From: Enterococcus termitis
GTDB lineage: Bacteria > Bacillota > Bacilli > Lactobacillales > Enterococcaceae
DNA: 64,000 nt
Assembly (NCBI RefSeq): GCF_001730305.1
Contig: NZ_MIJY01000045.1
Location: forward strand, 1 to 64,000
Direction of reading: 5' to 3'
Below are positions 38,025-48,251 of this stretch, piece after piece. The notes under the pieces are model-generated. The model was not told the origin of the DNA. It worked only from the letters and a program-made list of their open reading frames with translations, and ran no database searches. Position 1 is the first letter of the stretch. Every line of letters begins with the position of its first letter. Made by a program: the position numbers and the translations under genes.

Positions 38025-39356
38025 ATGGGAAAATTTGATGTAATCATTATCGGTAGTGGTCCAGGTGGAATGGCTGCGGCCTATGATCTAGCTGCAGCAG
38101 AGAAAAAAGTTGCAGTCGTTGAAGCAGATCTTTGGGGCGGAACGTGTCCAAACCGCGGCTGTGATCCTAAGAAAGTATTGTATGGAGCGGTTGAAGCACA
38201 AGATGCTGTGCGGCAACTTGAAACGCACGGTTTTTCTACTGTTCCAAAGATTAATTGGGATGAATTGATGGCATACAAAGAAACCTTCACTCAACCTGTT
38301 CCAACGCAACAAAAAGATGGCTTAAAACAAGCTGGGGTCCAAACTATTTATGGTTCTGCTGCTTTTAAAGACAAGCATACGATCATTGTTGAAAATCAAG
38401 AGTATCAAGCAGACACATTCATTTTAGCGACGGGTCAACGACCAGCAATTTTAGAAATTCCCGGTAAGGAATATTTTGATACTAGTACGGAATTCCTAAG
38501 CATGAAAGAGTTGCCTAAGACCATGATTTTTGTTGGCGGCGGTTATATTTCCTTGGAGCTGGCGAATATTGCCAATAGCTGCGGCAGCGAAGTTCATTTA
38601 TTGCATCATAATGATCGACCGCTAAAAGGATTTGATGAAGAGCTGACAGCCGATTTGATCGACCAGTTAGAAGCTCGTGGCATTCATTTTCACTTTAATG
38701 AATCGGCAAAACAAATCGTGAAAAAAGAAACCCAACTTGAAGTACAGTTAACAAGTGGTAACACAATGCTTGTGGATCGTGTTTTTTGTGCCACAGGAAG
38801 AATACCCAATGTTGAAGCACTAAACTTGGAAGAAATCGGTGTGGAGTATAGCCCAAAAGGAATCATTGTCAATGACTATCTTCAAACGAGTGTAGAGAAT
38901 ATTTATGCTTTAGGAGATTGTCTGCAAAAAGCACTGCCCAAATTAACACCGGTTTCCAGCTTTGAAGGCAGTTACTTAGCTGATCGAATAGGGAAAAATA
39001 AAGTAGAAAAAATCGTCTACCCAGTTATACCCACGATTATTTTCAGCTCACCCAAGCTGGCTCAAGTTGGCTTGACCGATCAGAGAACGATAGATACGAA
39101 TAAATTTGATGTTCAAGTTTTGGATTTATCACAATGGTTTACGTACAAACGCGTTAATGAACCATTAGTCAAAGCGAAAATGGTCATAGAAAAAGCTACA
39201 GGACTTTTAGCTGGCGCTTCCGTTCTAGGGAACGAAGCAGATCAGTTGGTCAATCTTTTCACAGTGATGATCAATCAAAAGATACCAGCAGAAAAAATCA
39301 ATCAGCTGATCATGCTGTACCCAACAGTCGGAAGTGATTTAAGCTATTTATATTAG
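38025..39356 (+). CDS. Class I pyridine nucleotide-disulfide reductase (glutathione reductase-like)
   Basis: 443 aa. FAD site GSGPGGMAAAYDLA, redox-active Cys pair in GGTCPNRGCDPKK (four residues between the two Cys, as in glutathione reductase), NAD(P)H site GGGYISLELANI, and FAD motif YALGDC. The dimerisation domain is at 330-443, but the usual His-Pro-Thr near the C-terminus reads LYPTVGSD, with Tyr for His. It precedes a glutathione peroxidase, which hints at a thiol-peroxide partnership. Confidence 0.87.
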   Translation: MGKFDVIIIGSGPGGMAAAYDLAAAEKKVAVVEADLWGGTCPNRGCDPKKVLYGAVEAQDAVRQLETHGFSTVPKINWDELMAYKETFTQPVPTQQKDGLKQAGVQTIYGSAAFKDKHTIIVENQEYQADTFILATGQRPAILEIPGKEYFDTSTEFLSMKELPKTMIFVGGGYISLELANIANSCGSEVHLLHHNDRPLKGFDEELTADLIDQLEARGIHFHFNESAKQIVKKETQLEVQLTSGNTMLVDRVFCATGRIPNVEALNLEEIGVEYSPKGIIVNDYLQTSVENIYALGDCLQKALPKLTPVSSFEGSYLADRIGKNKVEKIVYPVIPTIIFSSPKLAQVGLTDQRTIDTNKFDVQVLDLSQWFTYKRVNEPLVKAKMVIEKATGLLAGASVLGNEADQLVNLFTVMINQKIPAEKINQLIMLYPTVGSDLSYLY

Positions 39357-39478
39357 GAATAGTAACAGCTACAAGAAACAAGACGGTGCTTACTGCACTC
39401 GTAACGAGCGTGTATCCTTGACGAAAATTTAGGAACTGACTAGTATTTAAGAAAAGGACAATTGGAGGTTCAAAAATT

Positions 39479-39952
39479 ATGAGCATTTATGAATATAGCG
39501 TGAAAGCCACAGATGACAGTACCGTTTCATTAGATCAATACAAAGGAAAAGTGTTACTGATCGTCAACACTGCGACTGGTTGCGGTTTTACTCCACAATA
39601 TGAAGGGTTAGAGAAACTTTATAAAGAGTATCAAGAACAAGGATTTGAAATTTTGGATTTCCCTTGTAATCAATTTGGACATCAAGCGCCTGGATCAAAT
39701 CAGGAAATTAGTGACTTTTGTCAGATGACGTATCAAACGACATTTCAAACGTTTGGAAAAATCGATGTCAATGGTGAAAATGCCGATCCCTTGTACGCCT
39801 TTTTGAAAGGTGAAAAAGGAGGGCTTTTAGGTGGCGCTATCAAATGGAATTTCACAAAATTTTTAGTCGATCGTGAAGGAAATGTCGTGAAACGTTTTGC
39901 TCCAACCGTTGAACCAGAGAAAATTGCTGGAGATATCGAAACATTACTCTAA
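39479..39952 (+). CDS. Glutathione peroxidase family protein
   Basis: 157 aa. Peroxidatic C35 in NTATGCGFTPQY (Cys, not selenocysteine), LDFPCNQFGHQAPGS with the conserved Gln and Cys, and WNFTKFLVD with Trp and Asn of the catalytic tetrad. Reduces peroxides with thioredoxin or low-molecular thiols. GGAGG ribosome site. Lies 122 nt after the disulfide reductase gene. Confidence 0.93.
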   Translation: MSIYEYSVKATDDSTVSLDQYKGKVLLIVNTATGCGFTPQYEGLEKLYKEYQEQGFEILDFPCNQFGHQAPGSNQEISDFCQMTYQTTFQTFGKIDVNGENADPLYAFLKGEKGGLLGGAIKWNFTKFLVDREGNVVKRFAPTVEPEKIAGDIETLL

Positions 39953-40033
39953 AAGACAGTTTACATGGTTACAAAAATGTAAGAGATAACATTCTTCTTG
40001 CTATTTAGGTATTAATCATGATATACTACATTC

Positions 40034-40095
40034 ATAAGCTAAAAGCATTAAACGCACGAAACCCCTAGAGAGTTCTGGTCTCTAGGGGTCTTTTT
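40034..40095 (+). ncRNA. Predicted antisense antitoxin RNA of Fst locus 2
   Basis: Promoter -35 TTGCTA (39998-40003), 18-bp spacer, -10 TATACT (40022-40027) starts a plus-strand RNA near 40034 that ends in the hairpin 40061-40095. It contains AAAAGCATTAAACGCAC (40041-40057), which is repeated with one change at 40192-40208 across the start codon region and ribosome site of the convergent toxin. The two RNAs can therefore pair at that repeat and at the terminator, the hallmark of par/Fst loci. Confidence 0.75.
40061..40095. terminator. Shared bidirectional terminator of Fst locus 2
   Basis: An 11-bp perfect stem ACCCCTAGAGA/TCTCTAGGGGT (40061-40071 with 40079-40089), 7-nt loop, then CTTTTT on the plus strand. 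Confidence 0.9.
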
Positions 40096-40112
40096 ATACG
40101 GTCGTCTGTTTA

Positions 40113-40199
40113 TCACTTCTTTTTTCTGGTATCTAGCCAATACTCGAAAAGAGAAAGCAAGATACCGACAAGAAGCGGACAAATAAATGCCAAAAGCAT
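40113..40199 (-). CDS. Fst/Ldr-family type I toxin (28 aa)
   Basis: 28 aa with one membrane helix and the family pattern: C-P then V-G (ICPLLVGILLSLF), Y-W-L-D and a basic tail (TRKKK). ATG at 40199 has a strong AAGGAGG 8 nt upstream. A longer frame exists upstream but the family length and ribosome site support this start. The leader has a small stem-loop (CAGTC/GACTG) just before the ribosome site, which in pAD1 Fst limits translation. Convergent with the antisense RNA at 40034. Confidence 0.88.
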   Translation of the reverse strand: MLLAFICPLLVGILLSLFEYWLDTRKKK

Positions 40200-40295
40200 T
40201 AAACACACCTCCTTCCAGTCGCTGGACTGTAAAGATAGACGACATAATAAAATACGCATAATTAAGTAGAAATTGATTTTTTTACTTATCTACTA

Positions 40296-40336
40296 AGAGT
40301 TTGGGCATAACACATGACCCCAAGCTCTCTTTTTTT
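40296..40336 (+). terminator. Terminator-like hairpin in the kdp upstream region
   Basis: AGAGTTTGGG (40296-40305) pairs with CCCAAGCTCT (40319-40328), one G-U, followed by CTTTTTTT. No plus-strand gene ends nearby, so it may be a premature terminator in a long kdp leader, or insulate kdp from the toxin locus. Confidence 0.65.
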
Positions 40337-40433
40337 CGTATAAAGATTCTATAAAGAAAATGCCTCAATTTTAACACTATCTTTATATAAAAACTGATAT
40401 CCTTTTCCTATCAAATAAAGGAGAGGAATTTTG

Positions 40434-40514
40434 ATGACAATTATTTCCGGGATTATTGCAGGGTTATTACTAATCTATTTATTTTACCAACTATTTTGGG
40501 GGGATCAACAGTGA
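40434..40514 (+). CDS. kdpF: KdpF, small subunit of the Kdp potassium pump
   Basis: 26 aa, a single membrane helix ([20 protein letters not shown]). It stabilises the KdpABC complex. GAGAGG lies upstream of the ATG. Its stop overlaps the GTG start of kdpA by 3 nt, which fixes its identity. Confidence 0.85.
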   Translation: MTIISGIIAGLLLIYLFYQLFWGDQQ

Positions 40515-42193
40515 GCAGCATCTTTATACAGCAAGCGATTTTTTTGATTATTCTGATCGGTTTAGCGATTCCGCTAGGTGTTTATATTTATAAAGTGATG
40601 ACTGAACAAAAAATAGTCATGACAAAAATTCTTGGACCCATCGAAACGAACATTTATCGATTTTTAGGGCCAACAGCTCAAAAGCCAATGACTGCTAAAC
40701 AATATGGTGCCAGTGTGCTGTTTTTCAGTTTATTTTCATTTGTTTTATTGTTGGTCATGCTTTTAACGCAAGGCATTTTACCGTTGAATCCAGAACAACT
40801 GCCGGGAATGAGCCTTTCACTCGCCTTTAATACAGCGGCAAGCTTCGTAACGAATACGAACTGGCAGGCATACGCAGGTGAAAATTCGTTATCGATTTTT
40901 AGCCAAGCTTTTGGTTTAACCGTTCAGAATTTTGTTTCTGCTGGCGTGGGAATTGCAGTTTTGTTTGTGTTATTGAGAGGGTTTATGAATCGATCAATAA
41001 AACATTTAGGAAACTTCTGGCAAGATTTGACACGAATTATTTTATACGTGTTATTGCCGCTATCTTTTGTCGTATCCCTACTTTTGATTTCTCAAGGAGT
41101 CGTTCAAACATTTGCTGGTTCTGTGGAGACAACAAGTTTGGAACTAGGAGAGAAAATCTTTTTACCGTTGGGAACTGTTGCTAGCCAAGTGGCAATCAAA
41201 CAACTAGGAACAAACGGCGGCGGTTATTTTGGTGGGAATTCTGCTTATCCTTTTGAAAACCCAAACTTAATTAGTAACTTTGTTGAAAATATTTCTATAT
41301 TGTTGATTCCAGCAGCGTTGATCGTTGCGTTTGGTTTATTTGTGAAAGATTGGAAACAAGGACGGACGATTATGATCGTTTCTTTAGGGTTCTTAATTGC
41401 TGCACTGATCGGTGTGACCATAAGTGAATATTACGGTCCGCAATTCAATCATGTGCTTGGTCAAATGAACCTTGAAGGAAAAGAAACTCGTTTTGGCATC
41501 GGCTGGTCAAGTTTATGGGCAGTTAGTACTACGGCAGCTTCAAACGGCTCAATCAACGCCATGTTAGATAGCTTTACTCCGCTCGGAGGATTGATCCCAA
41601 TGTTCTTGATGCAGTTGGGTGAAATCATTTTTGGTGGAGCCGGCAGTGGCTTATACGGAATGATTGTTTTCATTCTACTAGCCATTTTTATCGCCGGACT
41701 ATTAGTTGGTCGGACCCCAGAGTATTTAGGGAAAAAAATCGAACCTTTCGATATGAAGATGGTTTGCTTAGTGATTTTAACACCGTTGTTACTGACATTA
41801 ATTGGAACAATGCTATTTATTATGAATCCGCAAGCCATGAGTTGGCTCGGGAACCAAGGACCACACGGTTTTTCAGAAATTCTTTATGCTTTTTCTTCAT
41901 TAGCGAATAACAACGGGAGTGCATTTGCTGGCTTAACAGTAGATACACCTTTCATGAATATTCTTGGCGGTAGTATTATGCTGTTATCTCGTTTTATTCC
42001 TATGCTAGCGGTGATCTATCTGGCCTCTAATTTAGGGAAAAAGAAAAGCGTTGCAACAGGATCAGGCACCTTATCAACAACGAATGCAACGTTTGTAACG
42101 ATGCTGATCATTGTTATCGTGGTGATTGGTGCATTGAGCTTTTTACCAGCGATGGCCTTGGGTCCGATTGCTGAACATTTTATGACAAAATAA
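40511..42193 (+). CDS. kdpA: KdpA, potassium channel subunit
   Basis: 560 aa from GTG 40511 with GGGGGGA upstream; a TTG at 40496 lies inside kdpF and is unlikely. About ten membrane helices with the selectivity-filter loops of the SKT superfamily: [46 protein letters not shown] and [11 protein letters not shown]. Takes K+ from outside at very low concentration. Confidence 0.96.
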   Translation: MSSIFIQQAIFLIILIGLAIPLGVYIYKVMTEQKIVMTKILGPIETNIYRFLGPTAQKPMTAKQYGASVLFFSLFSFVLLLVMLLTQGILPLNPEQLPGMSLSLAFNTAASFVTNTNWQAYAGENSLSIFSQAFGLTVQNFVSAGVGIAVLFVLLRGFMNRSIKHLGNFWQDLTRIILYVLLPLSFVVSLLLISQGVVQTFAGSVETTSLELGEKIFLPLGTVASQVAIKQLGTNGGGYFGGNSAYPFENPNLISNFVENISILLIPAALIVAFGLFVKDWKQGRTIMIVSLGFLIAALIGVTISEYYGPQFNHVLGQMNLEGKETRFGIGWSSLWAVSTTAASNGSINAMLDSFTPLGGLIPMFLMQLGEIIFGGAGSGLYGMIVFILLAIFIAGLLVGRTPEYLGKKIEPFDMKMVCLVILTPLLLTLIGTMLFIMNPQAMSWLGNQGPHGFSEILYAFSSLANNNGSAFAGLTVDTPFMNILGGSIMLLSRFIPMLAVIYLASNLGKKKSVATGSGTLSTTNATFVTMLIIVIVVIGALSFLPAMALGPIAEHFMTK

Positions 42194-42212
42194 GATAAAG
42201 AAGGGGAAACAC

Positions 42213-44273
42213 TTGAAAAATACACAAAGTAAACGCAGCGTCTATCTAGAGGCATTACAATCTTCTTTCAAAAAATTAGCACCAATGATCCAAATGAAAA
42301 ACCCAGTGATGCTAGTGGTCTATTTAGGTGCAATCTTGACAACGATTCTTTATTTTTTAACCTTTGCAGGTTATACCGATGCAGCACCATTGTTTATTTT
42401 AGCGATTGCGATTATTTTATGGCTGACGATTCTATTTGCAAATTTTGCCGAGGCGATTGCTGAAGGTCGTGGAAAAGCACAGGCTGAAAGTTTAAAACAA
42501 GCGAAAAAAGAAGTTATTGCTCATAAAGTGGCATCAATCGAAGCTGCTGCTGCGAAACAATTCACTCAAATCAGCTCTGCAGAACTTAAAAAAGGGGATT
42601 TAGTTTATGTCAGTGCGAATGAACAAATACCTATGGATGGAGACGTGATCGATGGTGCAGCTTCTGTAGATGAAAGTGCGATTACTGGTGAATCAGCTCC
42701 TGTGATCAGAGAATCTGGCGGTGATCGTAGTGCTGTAACGGGTGGAACAACAGTAGTTTCTGACTATTTAGTGATCAAGGTAACTGCTGAAAATGGCGAA
42801 TCCTTCTTGGACAAAATGATTTCTATGGTCGAAGGAACGGAGCGTAAAAAAACACCGAATGAAATTGGACTACAAATCATTTTGATCATGTTGACGATCA
42901 TTTTTCTAGTCGTGTCAGCAACTTTGCTATCCTTTACCCAATTTTCCAGTATGCTTGTGGGAAACGGATCTGCTTTAGCGTTAACAACAATTATTGCATT
43001 ATTAGTGTGTTTGGCGCCGACAACGATTGGAGCATTGGTTTCTTCGATCGGTATTGCAGGAATGAGCCGGTTGAATAAAGAAAATGTGATTGCTATGAGT
43101 GGACGGGCGATCGAAGCTGCTGGCGATGTGGATATTTTATTGTTGGATAAAACAGGAACGATCACTTTAGGAAATCGTCGAGCAAGTGAGTTTATCCCAG
43201 TAGCAGGTGTGTCCGAATATGATTTAGCCGATGCGGCACAGCTTTCTTCTTTGGCAGATGAGACTGCTGAAGGTCGTAGTATTGTGATTTTAGCAAAGGA
43301 AAAATTTGATATTCGCGGACGTGAACTAAATCATGCTGAAATTGAATTCATCGAGTTTACGGCTAAAACCAGAATGAGTGGGATCAATTATCTTGGCGAT
43401 GAAATTCGTAAGGGCGCAGCTGATACAATGAAAAAATATGTAGAAGATAAAGGCAATCAGTATCCTGATGAATGTGATTCGATCGTACAACGAGTAGCAA
43501 ACGAAGGCGGTACACCATTAGTTGTGGTTAAAAACAATCAAGTTTTTGGTGTCATTTACTTAAAAGATATCGTCAAGAATGGTGTGAAAGAAAAATTTGA
43601 AGATATGCGGAAAATGGGAATCAAAACGATTATGATCACAGGAGATAACCCAATGACTGCTGCCGCTATTGCTGCAGAAGCTGGCGTCGATGATTTCTTA
43701 GCTGAAGCAACACCAGAAAATAAAATGAGCTTGATACGTGATTATCAAGAAAAAGGACATTTAGTTGCCATGACAGGTGATGGAACCAATGATGCGCCGG
43801 CACTTGCACAAGCGGATGTAGCTGTTGCGATGAACACAGGTACGCAGGCTGCCAAAGAAGCAGGAAACATGATCGATCTGGATTCAAATCCAACTAAGCT
43901 GATCAGTATTGTTAAAATCGGCAAACAATTATTGATGACTCGCGGTGCGTTGACCACCTTTAGTATTGCCAATGATATTGCGAAATATTTTGCGATCATA
44001 CCTGTTTTGTTTTTTAGTATCTATCCTTCTTTGGAAGCATTGAATATCATGAATTTAACCAATCCGACAACAGCTATTTTATCAGCGATCATCTATAATG
44101 CATTTATTATTATAGCGTTGATTCCTTTAGCATTGAAAGGCGTGTCGTATAAAGAAAAACCAGCTAGCCAAATTTTGCGGCATAATTTATTGGTCTATGG
44201 CTTGGGCGGAGTTATAGCGCCGTTTATTGCCATCAAACTAATCGATAGCTGTTTGACCTTGTTATTGTATTAG
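42213..44273 (+). CDS. kdpB: KdpB, P-type ATPase subunit
   Basis: 686 aa from a TTG start with AAGGGG upstream. Phosphorylated D312 in [14 protein letters not shown]; actuator TGES ([14 protein letters not shown]); hinge [17 protein letters not shown]. Energises K+ uptake through KdpA. Follows kdpA by 19 nt. Confidence 0.97.
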   Translation: MKNTQSKRSVYLEALQSSFKKLAPMIQMKNPVMLVVYLGAILTTILYFLTFAGYTDAAPLFILAIAIILWLTILFANFAEAIAEGRGKAQAESLKQAKKEVIAHKVASIEAAAAKQFTQISSAELKKGDLVYVSANEQIPMDGDVIDGAASVDESAITGESAPVIRESGGDRSAVTGGTTVVSDYLVIKVTAENGESFLDKMISMVEGTERKKTPNEIGLQIILIMLTIIFLVVSATLLSFTQFSSMLVGNGSALALTTIIALLVCLAPTTIGALVSSIGIAGMSRLNKENVIAMSGRAIEAAGDVDILLLDKTGTITLGNRRASEFIPVAGVSEYDLADAAQLSSLADETAEGRSIVILAKEKFDIRGRELNHAEIEFIEFTAKTRMSGINYLGDEIRKGAADTMKKYVEDKGNQYPDECDSIVQRVANEGGTPLVVVKNNQVFGVIYLKDIVKNGVKEKFEDMRKMGIKTIMITGDNPMTAAAIAAEAGVDDFLAEATPENKMSLIRDYQEKGHLVAMTGDGTNDAPALAQADVAVAMNTGTQAAKEAGNMIDLDSNPTKLISIVKIGKQLLMTRGALTTFSIANDIAKYFAIIPVLFFSIYPSLEALNIMNLTNPTTAILSAIIYNAFIIIALIPLALKGVSYKEKPASQILRHNLLVYGLGGVIAPFIAIKLIDSCLTLLLY

Positions 44274-44307
44274 TTCCTACGTGAGTTTAAATGAGGAGAG
44301 AAGAGTT

Positions 44308-44850
44308 ATGAAAAAAATAATGATTGCTTCACTAAAAAGTGTCCTATTATTTACTTTGATCTGTGGTGTATTTTACACAGTTGCTGTTACAGCAGTTGGG
44401 CAAGTACTCTTCCCAACCCAAGCTAATGGTAGTTTAGTGAAAGAGAAAAAAGGAGAAAAACATAGCGTTATTGGTTCGAAACTAATCGGACAAACGTTTA
44501 CGTCAGATCAGTATCTGCATGGACGTCCCACACAAGTTAGTCAATTATCTCCTGTTTCTAAAGAACAACACACTTTGGTTGAGAAGAGAGTTGAGCAAGC
44601 AGACGCTGTCAATGTGCCAATCGATTTAGTCACCGCTTCAGCCAGTGGGGTCGATCCTGAACTTTCTATTACTGCTGCGATGAGCCAAGTTTCGCGAATC
44701 GCCTCAGCTAGAACCATGAAAAAAGCAGATGTCCGTGATATAATCAAACAAAATATCACTGGGCTTAAAATCGGACCAGTTGACTCAAGACGAATCAACG
44801 TGTTAGGTGTCAACCAAATGCTCGACGAGGCTGGAAAAAGGATGGAATAA
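44308..44850 (+). CDS. kdpC: KdpC, accessory subunit
   Basis: 180 aa from ATG 44308 with GAGGAG upstream (a GTG at 44281 is less likely). One N-terminal membrane helix, then an extracellular domain with GSKLIGQTF, FHGRPT-like YLHGRPTQVSQLSP, and SASGVDPELSITAAMSQVSRIA. Completes the KdpFABC complex. Confidence 0.95.
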   Translation: MKKIMIASLKSVLLFTLICGVFYTVAVTAVGQVLFPTQANGSLVKEKKGEKHSVIGSKLIGQTFTSDQYLHGRPTQVSQLSPVSKEQHTLVEKRVEQADAVNVPIDLVTASASGVDPELSITAAMSQVSRIASARTMKKADVRDIIKQNITGLKIGPVDSRRINVLGVNQMLDEAGKRME

Positions 44851-44852
44851 AC

Positions 44853-47513
44853 GTGAATGAGGAACGGTTGGATCCAGAATACTTATTAGAAAAATGGAAG
44901 AAAAACGAACAAAGCCTGAGGTCTGGACGACTGAAGGTTTTCTTCGGTTATGCAGCTGGGGTAGGGAAAACTTATGCAATGCTGAAAGAAGCACATGAGC
45001 AGCAGGCAGAAGGGAAAAACGTGGTAGTTGGGTATGTAGAACCTCATGCAAGACCGGAAACCGAAGCCTTGGTAGCAGGTCTACCAGTCATGCCGACAAA
45101 GAAATATACCTACAAAGGAATAACGATCCAGGAGTTTGATGTCGATGCTGCTTTAAAAGAAATGCCCGATTTGATTTTAGTCGACGAATTAGCCCATACG
45201 AATGCTGTAGGTGCTCGAAATAAGAAACGCTATCAAGATATCGAAGAGCTATTAAAGGCAGGCATCGATGTGTATACAACCGTCAATGTCCAGCATATAG
45301 AAAGTTTGAACGATGTAGTAGAACAATTAACAGGTGTGCATATCTCTGAGACTGTTCCAGATACTTTTTTTGAAACCAGTGCCTTAAAAGTAGTTGATAT
45401 TGAGACGGAAGAATTATTAGAACGTCTAAAGCAAGGAAAAATCTATCATTCAGAAAATGCTAAAAAGGCCATGTCTAATTTCTTTACGACGGACAATCTA
45501 ACGTTATTGCGCGGTTTGGCGATTCGTAAAGCATCGGATCATATTAATACCAGTAACCAGCAGGAAACTCAAAAAAGCACTGGAATCCATTCCAAATTAC
45601 TGACAGTTATTGACGAAAAAAATCCGGATATGACAAAAAAATGTTTACGTTGGACGGCAAGGTTAGCTCAAGCACTAGGGACAGAATGGATCGCATTAGA
45701 AATTTTAGAAGATATGTCCGAGCATGCAGAGTCGGAAAATTCAAAGCTGGCAACTAAACTTGGCGGCGAGGTTGTCACGTTAGAAAGTGATAATCAGCGT
45801 GACACGATTATTCAGTACGTAAAGATGCGCGGAGTAACTGACTTGGTCATGGGAAAAGTGATCAATCGTTCTCGATTCATTCGTCTGTATCGTCCAGATT
45901 TAGAAGATGAGCTGGTCTCATTTATTCCTGATGTAGATATCCATTTAGTACCTTATCAAACCAACAAATATTTGTTGAATAAATATGCTGTAAAGAAAAA
46001 GAGCTTTACTACGACCTTTACTTGGAAAGATTTTTATATAACCTTAGGTTTATTAGGATTAGCAACACTGTTATCAGAGCTAGGCTCCTATTTTCATATT
46101 GGTGATCAAAACCTAATCTTGATATATATCTTGTTTGTTTTACTTGTAGCAAGAGTGACAACAGGCTATCTCTGGACAGCATTATCGTCGATCGCCAGTG
46201 TTTTGATGTTTAATTGGTTTTTTGTAGAGCCGCTTTATTCGTTGACCGTTTATAAACAGGGCTATCCTTTAACGCTTATTTTCATGCTATTGGTGGCTTT
46301 ATTGGTCAGTAATTTAATGATGCAGATCAAAAAGCAGGCCTTTTACGCGATGAAACGTGAACATCAGTTAGAAATTTTATATGAGCTGAATAAAAAATAC
46401 CTAGTCACCCATGATCAGAAAGAAATTTTGGCGACGACAGCAGAATATTTATCAAATATGCTGGATCGAGAAGTGGTTTTATATGATGAGCAAGAATTAA
46501 AAGATCCAAGTGGTGCACCGATCAAGGGACCTTTAAGAAGCTTGGAAGAACTGGCTGTGGCTAATTGGGTCTTTGTTAATCAAAAGCAAGCAGGGTATGG
46601 CACAGATACCTTGATGGGAGCCAAGGCGCTCTATTTACCTGTATTGTCAAACGGGGTCACGTTAGCCGTGATAGGTATTGAAAAAAGCAAAGAAAATCCA
46701 ATCACAGATGAAATCATTAGCTTTTTAGAATTGATTTCCACACAGCTTGCTCTTGCAGTCGAACAAAATATATTGACCTCAGAACGGCAGCAGATTTTAT
46801 TTGAAAGTGAAAAAGAACGGATGCGGGGAAATTTACTGCGAGCGATCTCACATGACCTGCGCACACCACTTACAGGAATCTCCGGTTCAGTAGAGACGAT
46901 TTTGGCAGAAGAACAAACGGCAGGATTGTCGCCGGAAACAAAACGAAAATTACTGACAGGGATCAAAGAGGATGCAGACTGGCTGATCCGTATGGTGGAA
47001 AATTTATTATCGATCACACGAATCAATGAAGAAACGATGAAAGTAGCAAAAAGTAAGGAAGCAGCAGAAGAAGTAGTAGCTTCTGCCATTCAGCGTATAA
47101 GAAAAAGCTATCCAACAAGCGAAATCAACGTAAGCTTGCCAGAGGAATTTGTATTGGTACCAATGGATTCTATCTTAATCGAGCAGGTATTATTTAATTT
47201 GATGGAAAACGCGATTCGTCATTCTAATAGTCAGTCGGCGATATTTGTAACGGTTTCTCTCACTGACAGAACAATTACATTTGACGTTGAGGATCAAGGG
47301 CAGGGACTGACGACAGAGCAAATCAAAGGCGTGTTCAGCGGAATGAATAAACAAAGTGCACCAGTCGATTCTAAGAATGGTCTGGGGATCGGTTTGTCGA
47401 TTGTAAAAACGATTATTCTTGCTCATGATGGTATACTAAATGCAGGGAACAGACCACAAGGCGGAGCCTTCTTTAGCTTTACACTGCCGCTGGAAAGAAA
47501 GGAGCAGATCTAA
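44853..47513 (+). CDS. kdpD: KdpD, potassium/osmotic sensor kinase
   Basis: 886 aa from a GTG start 2 nt after kdpC. N-terminal KdpD domain with Walker A GYAAGVGKTYAM and DELAHTN, universal-stress-like domain about 240-365, four membrane helices about 390-500, GAF about 515-640, histidine kinase with ISHDLRTPLTGISG and LFNLMENAIRHS, DVEDQGQGL and GLGIGLSIVK. Senses low K+ and phosphorylates KdpE. Full length. Confidence 0.96.
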   Translation: MNEERLDPEYLLEKWKKNEQSLRSGRLKVFFGYAAGVGKTYAMLKEAHEQQAEGKNVVVGYVEPHARPETEALVAGLPVMPTKKYTYKGITIQEFDVDAALKEMPDLILVDELAHTNAVGARNKKRYQDIEELLKAGIDVYTTVNVQHIESLNDVVEQLTGVHISETVPDTFFETSALKVVDIETEELLERLKQGKIYHSENAKKAMSNFFTTDNLTLLRGLAIRKASDHINTSNQQETQKSTGIHSKLLTVIDEKNPDMTKKCLRWTARLAQALGTEWIALEILEDMSEHAESENSKLATKLGGEVVTLESDNQRDTIIQYVKMRGVTDLVMGKVINRSRFIRLYRPDLEDELVSFIPDVDIHLVPYQTNKYLLNKYAVKKKSFTTTFTWKDFYITLGLLGLATLLSELGSYFHIGDQNLILIYILFVLLVARVTTGYLWTALSSIASVLMFNWFFVEPLYSLTVYKQGYPLTLIFMLLVALLVSNLMMQIKKQAFYAMKREHQLEILYELNKKYLVTHDQKEILATTAEYLSNMLDREVVLYDEQELKDPSGAPIKGPLRSLEELAVANWVFVNQKQAGYGTDTLMGAKALYLPVLSNGVTLAVIGIEKSKENPITDEIISFLELISTQLALAVEQNILTSERQQILFESEKERMRGNLLRAISHDLRTPLTGISGSVETILAEEQTAGLSPETKRKLLTGIKEDADWLIRMVENLLSITRINEETMKVAKSKEAAEEVVASAIQRIRKSYPTSEINVSLPEEFVLVPMDSILIEQVLFNLMENAIRHSNSQSAIFVTVSLTDRTITFDVEDQGQGLTTEQIKGVFSGMNKQSAPVDSKNGLGIGLSIVKTIILAHDGILNAGNRPQGGAFFSFTLPLERKEQI

Positions 47514-48208
47514 TGGCAACGATTCTAATTATTGAAGATGATGATGTAATCGCAGAATTTATGGGCGCTGTTTTGGAAAAAGAAAAACATACAGTTCATT
47601 TAGCCCACTCAGCTTTAGAGGGATTATCAATGTATCGTATGTGGCCGCTAGAGTTGATTTTATTAGACTTAGGCTTGCCCGATCAAGATGGTATGGAAGT
47701 ATTGAAAAATATTCGAGCAGTATCTTCGATCCCAATCATCATTATTTCTGCTCGAGACCATGAGGACAACAAAGTAAAAGCATTAGATTTCGGTGCTGAC
47801 GATTATATCACGAAGCCATTTGGCACACCCGAACTACTGGCAAGAATCAGAACAGCTTTACGCCATGCGGCAAATCGCTCAACGAACGAGGAACTCAAAC
47901 AAATCATCAACGGGGATTTGTGTATCGATATTGAACATCACCGAGTGACCAAACGAGGTCAAGTGATCCATCTGACTCCGAATGAATATAAGATCATTCA
48001 AGTATTAGGTGAAAATGTAGGCAAGGTGCTGACTCATACATATCTCTCTCAAAAAGTTTGGGGACCTTATAGCAATGAGAGTCAAACGTTAAGAGTCAAC
48101 ATGTCGAATATCCGCAAAAAAATCGAAGATAATCCCGTAGAGCCAGAGTATATTTTGACAGAGATAGGAATTGGCTATCGAATGCTTGAAGCAAAGAAAA
48201 GTGACTAA
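47513..48208 (+). CDS. kdpE: KdpE, response regulator of the kdp operon
   Basis: 231 aa. Receiver with EDDD pocket, phosphoacceptor D53 (LILLDLGLPD) and K in ITKPF; OmpR-type winged helix from about 130 with LTPNEYKIIQ and LRVNMSNIRKK. Its ATG overlaps the kdpD stop by one base. Activates the kdp promoter at low K+. Confidence 0.95.
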   Translation: MATILIIEDDDVIAEFMGAVLEKEKHTVHLAHSALEGLSMYRMWPLELILLDLGLPDQDGMEVLKNIRAVSSIPIIIISARDHEDNKVKALDFGADDYITKPFGTPELLARIRTALRHAANRSTNEELKQIINGDLCIDIEHHRVTKRGQVIHLTPNEYKIIQVLGENVGKVLTHTYLSQKVWGPYSNESQTLRVNMSNIRKKIEDNPVEPEYILTEIGIGYRMLEAKKSD

Positions 48209-48251
48209 ATCAATATGACGGAGAGAATGGGCATAAGAAGGGAGTAGTTGA

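Noticed and set aside
43666-43999. Open frames opposite kdpB
   Set aside because: They are antisense shadows of the conserved P-type ATPase sequence without start signals.
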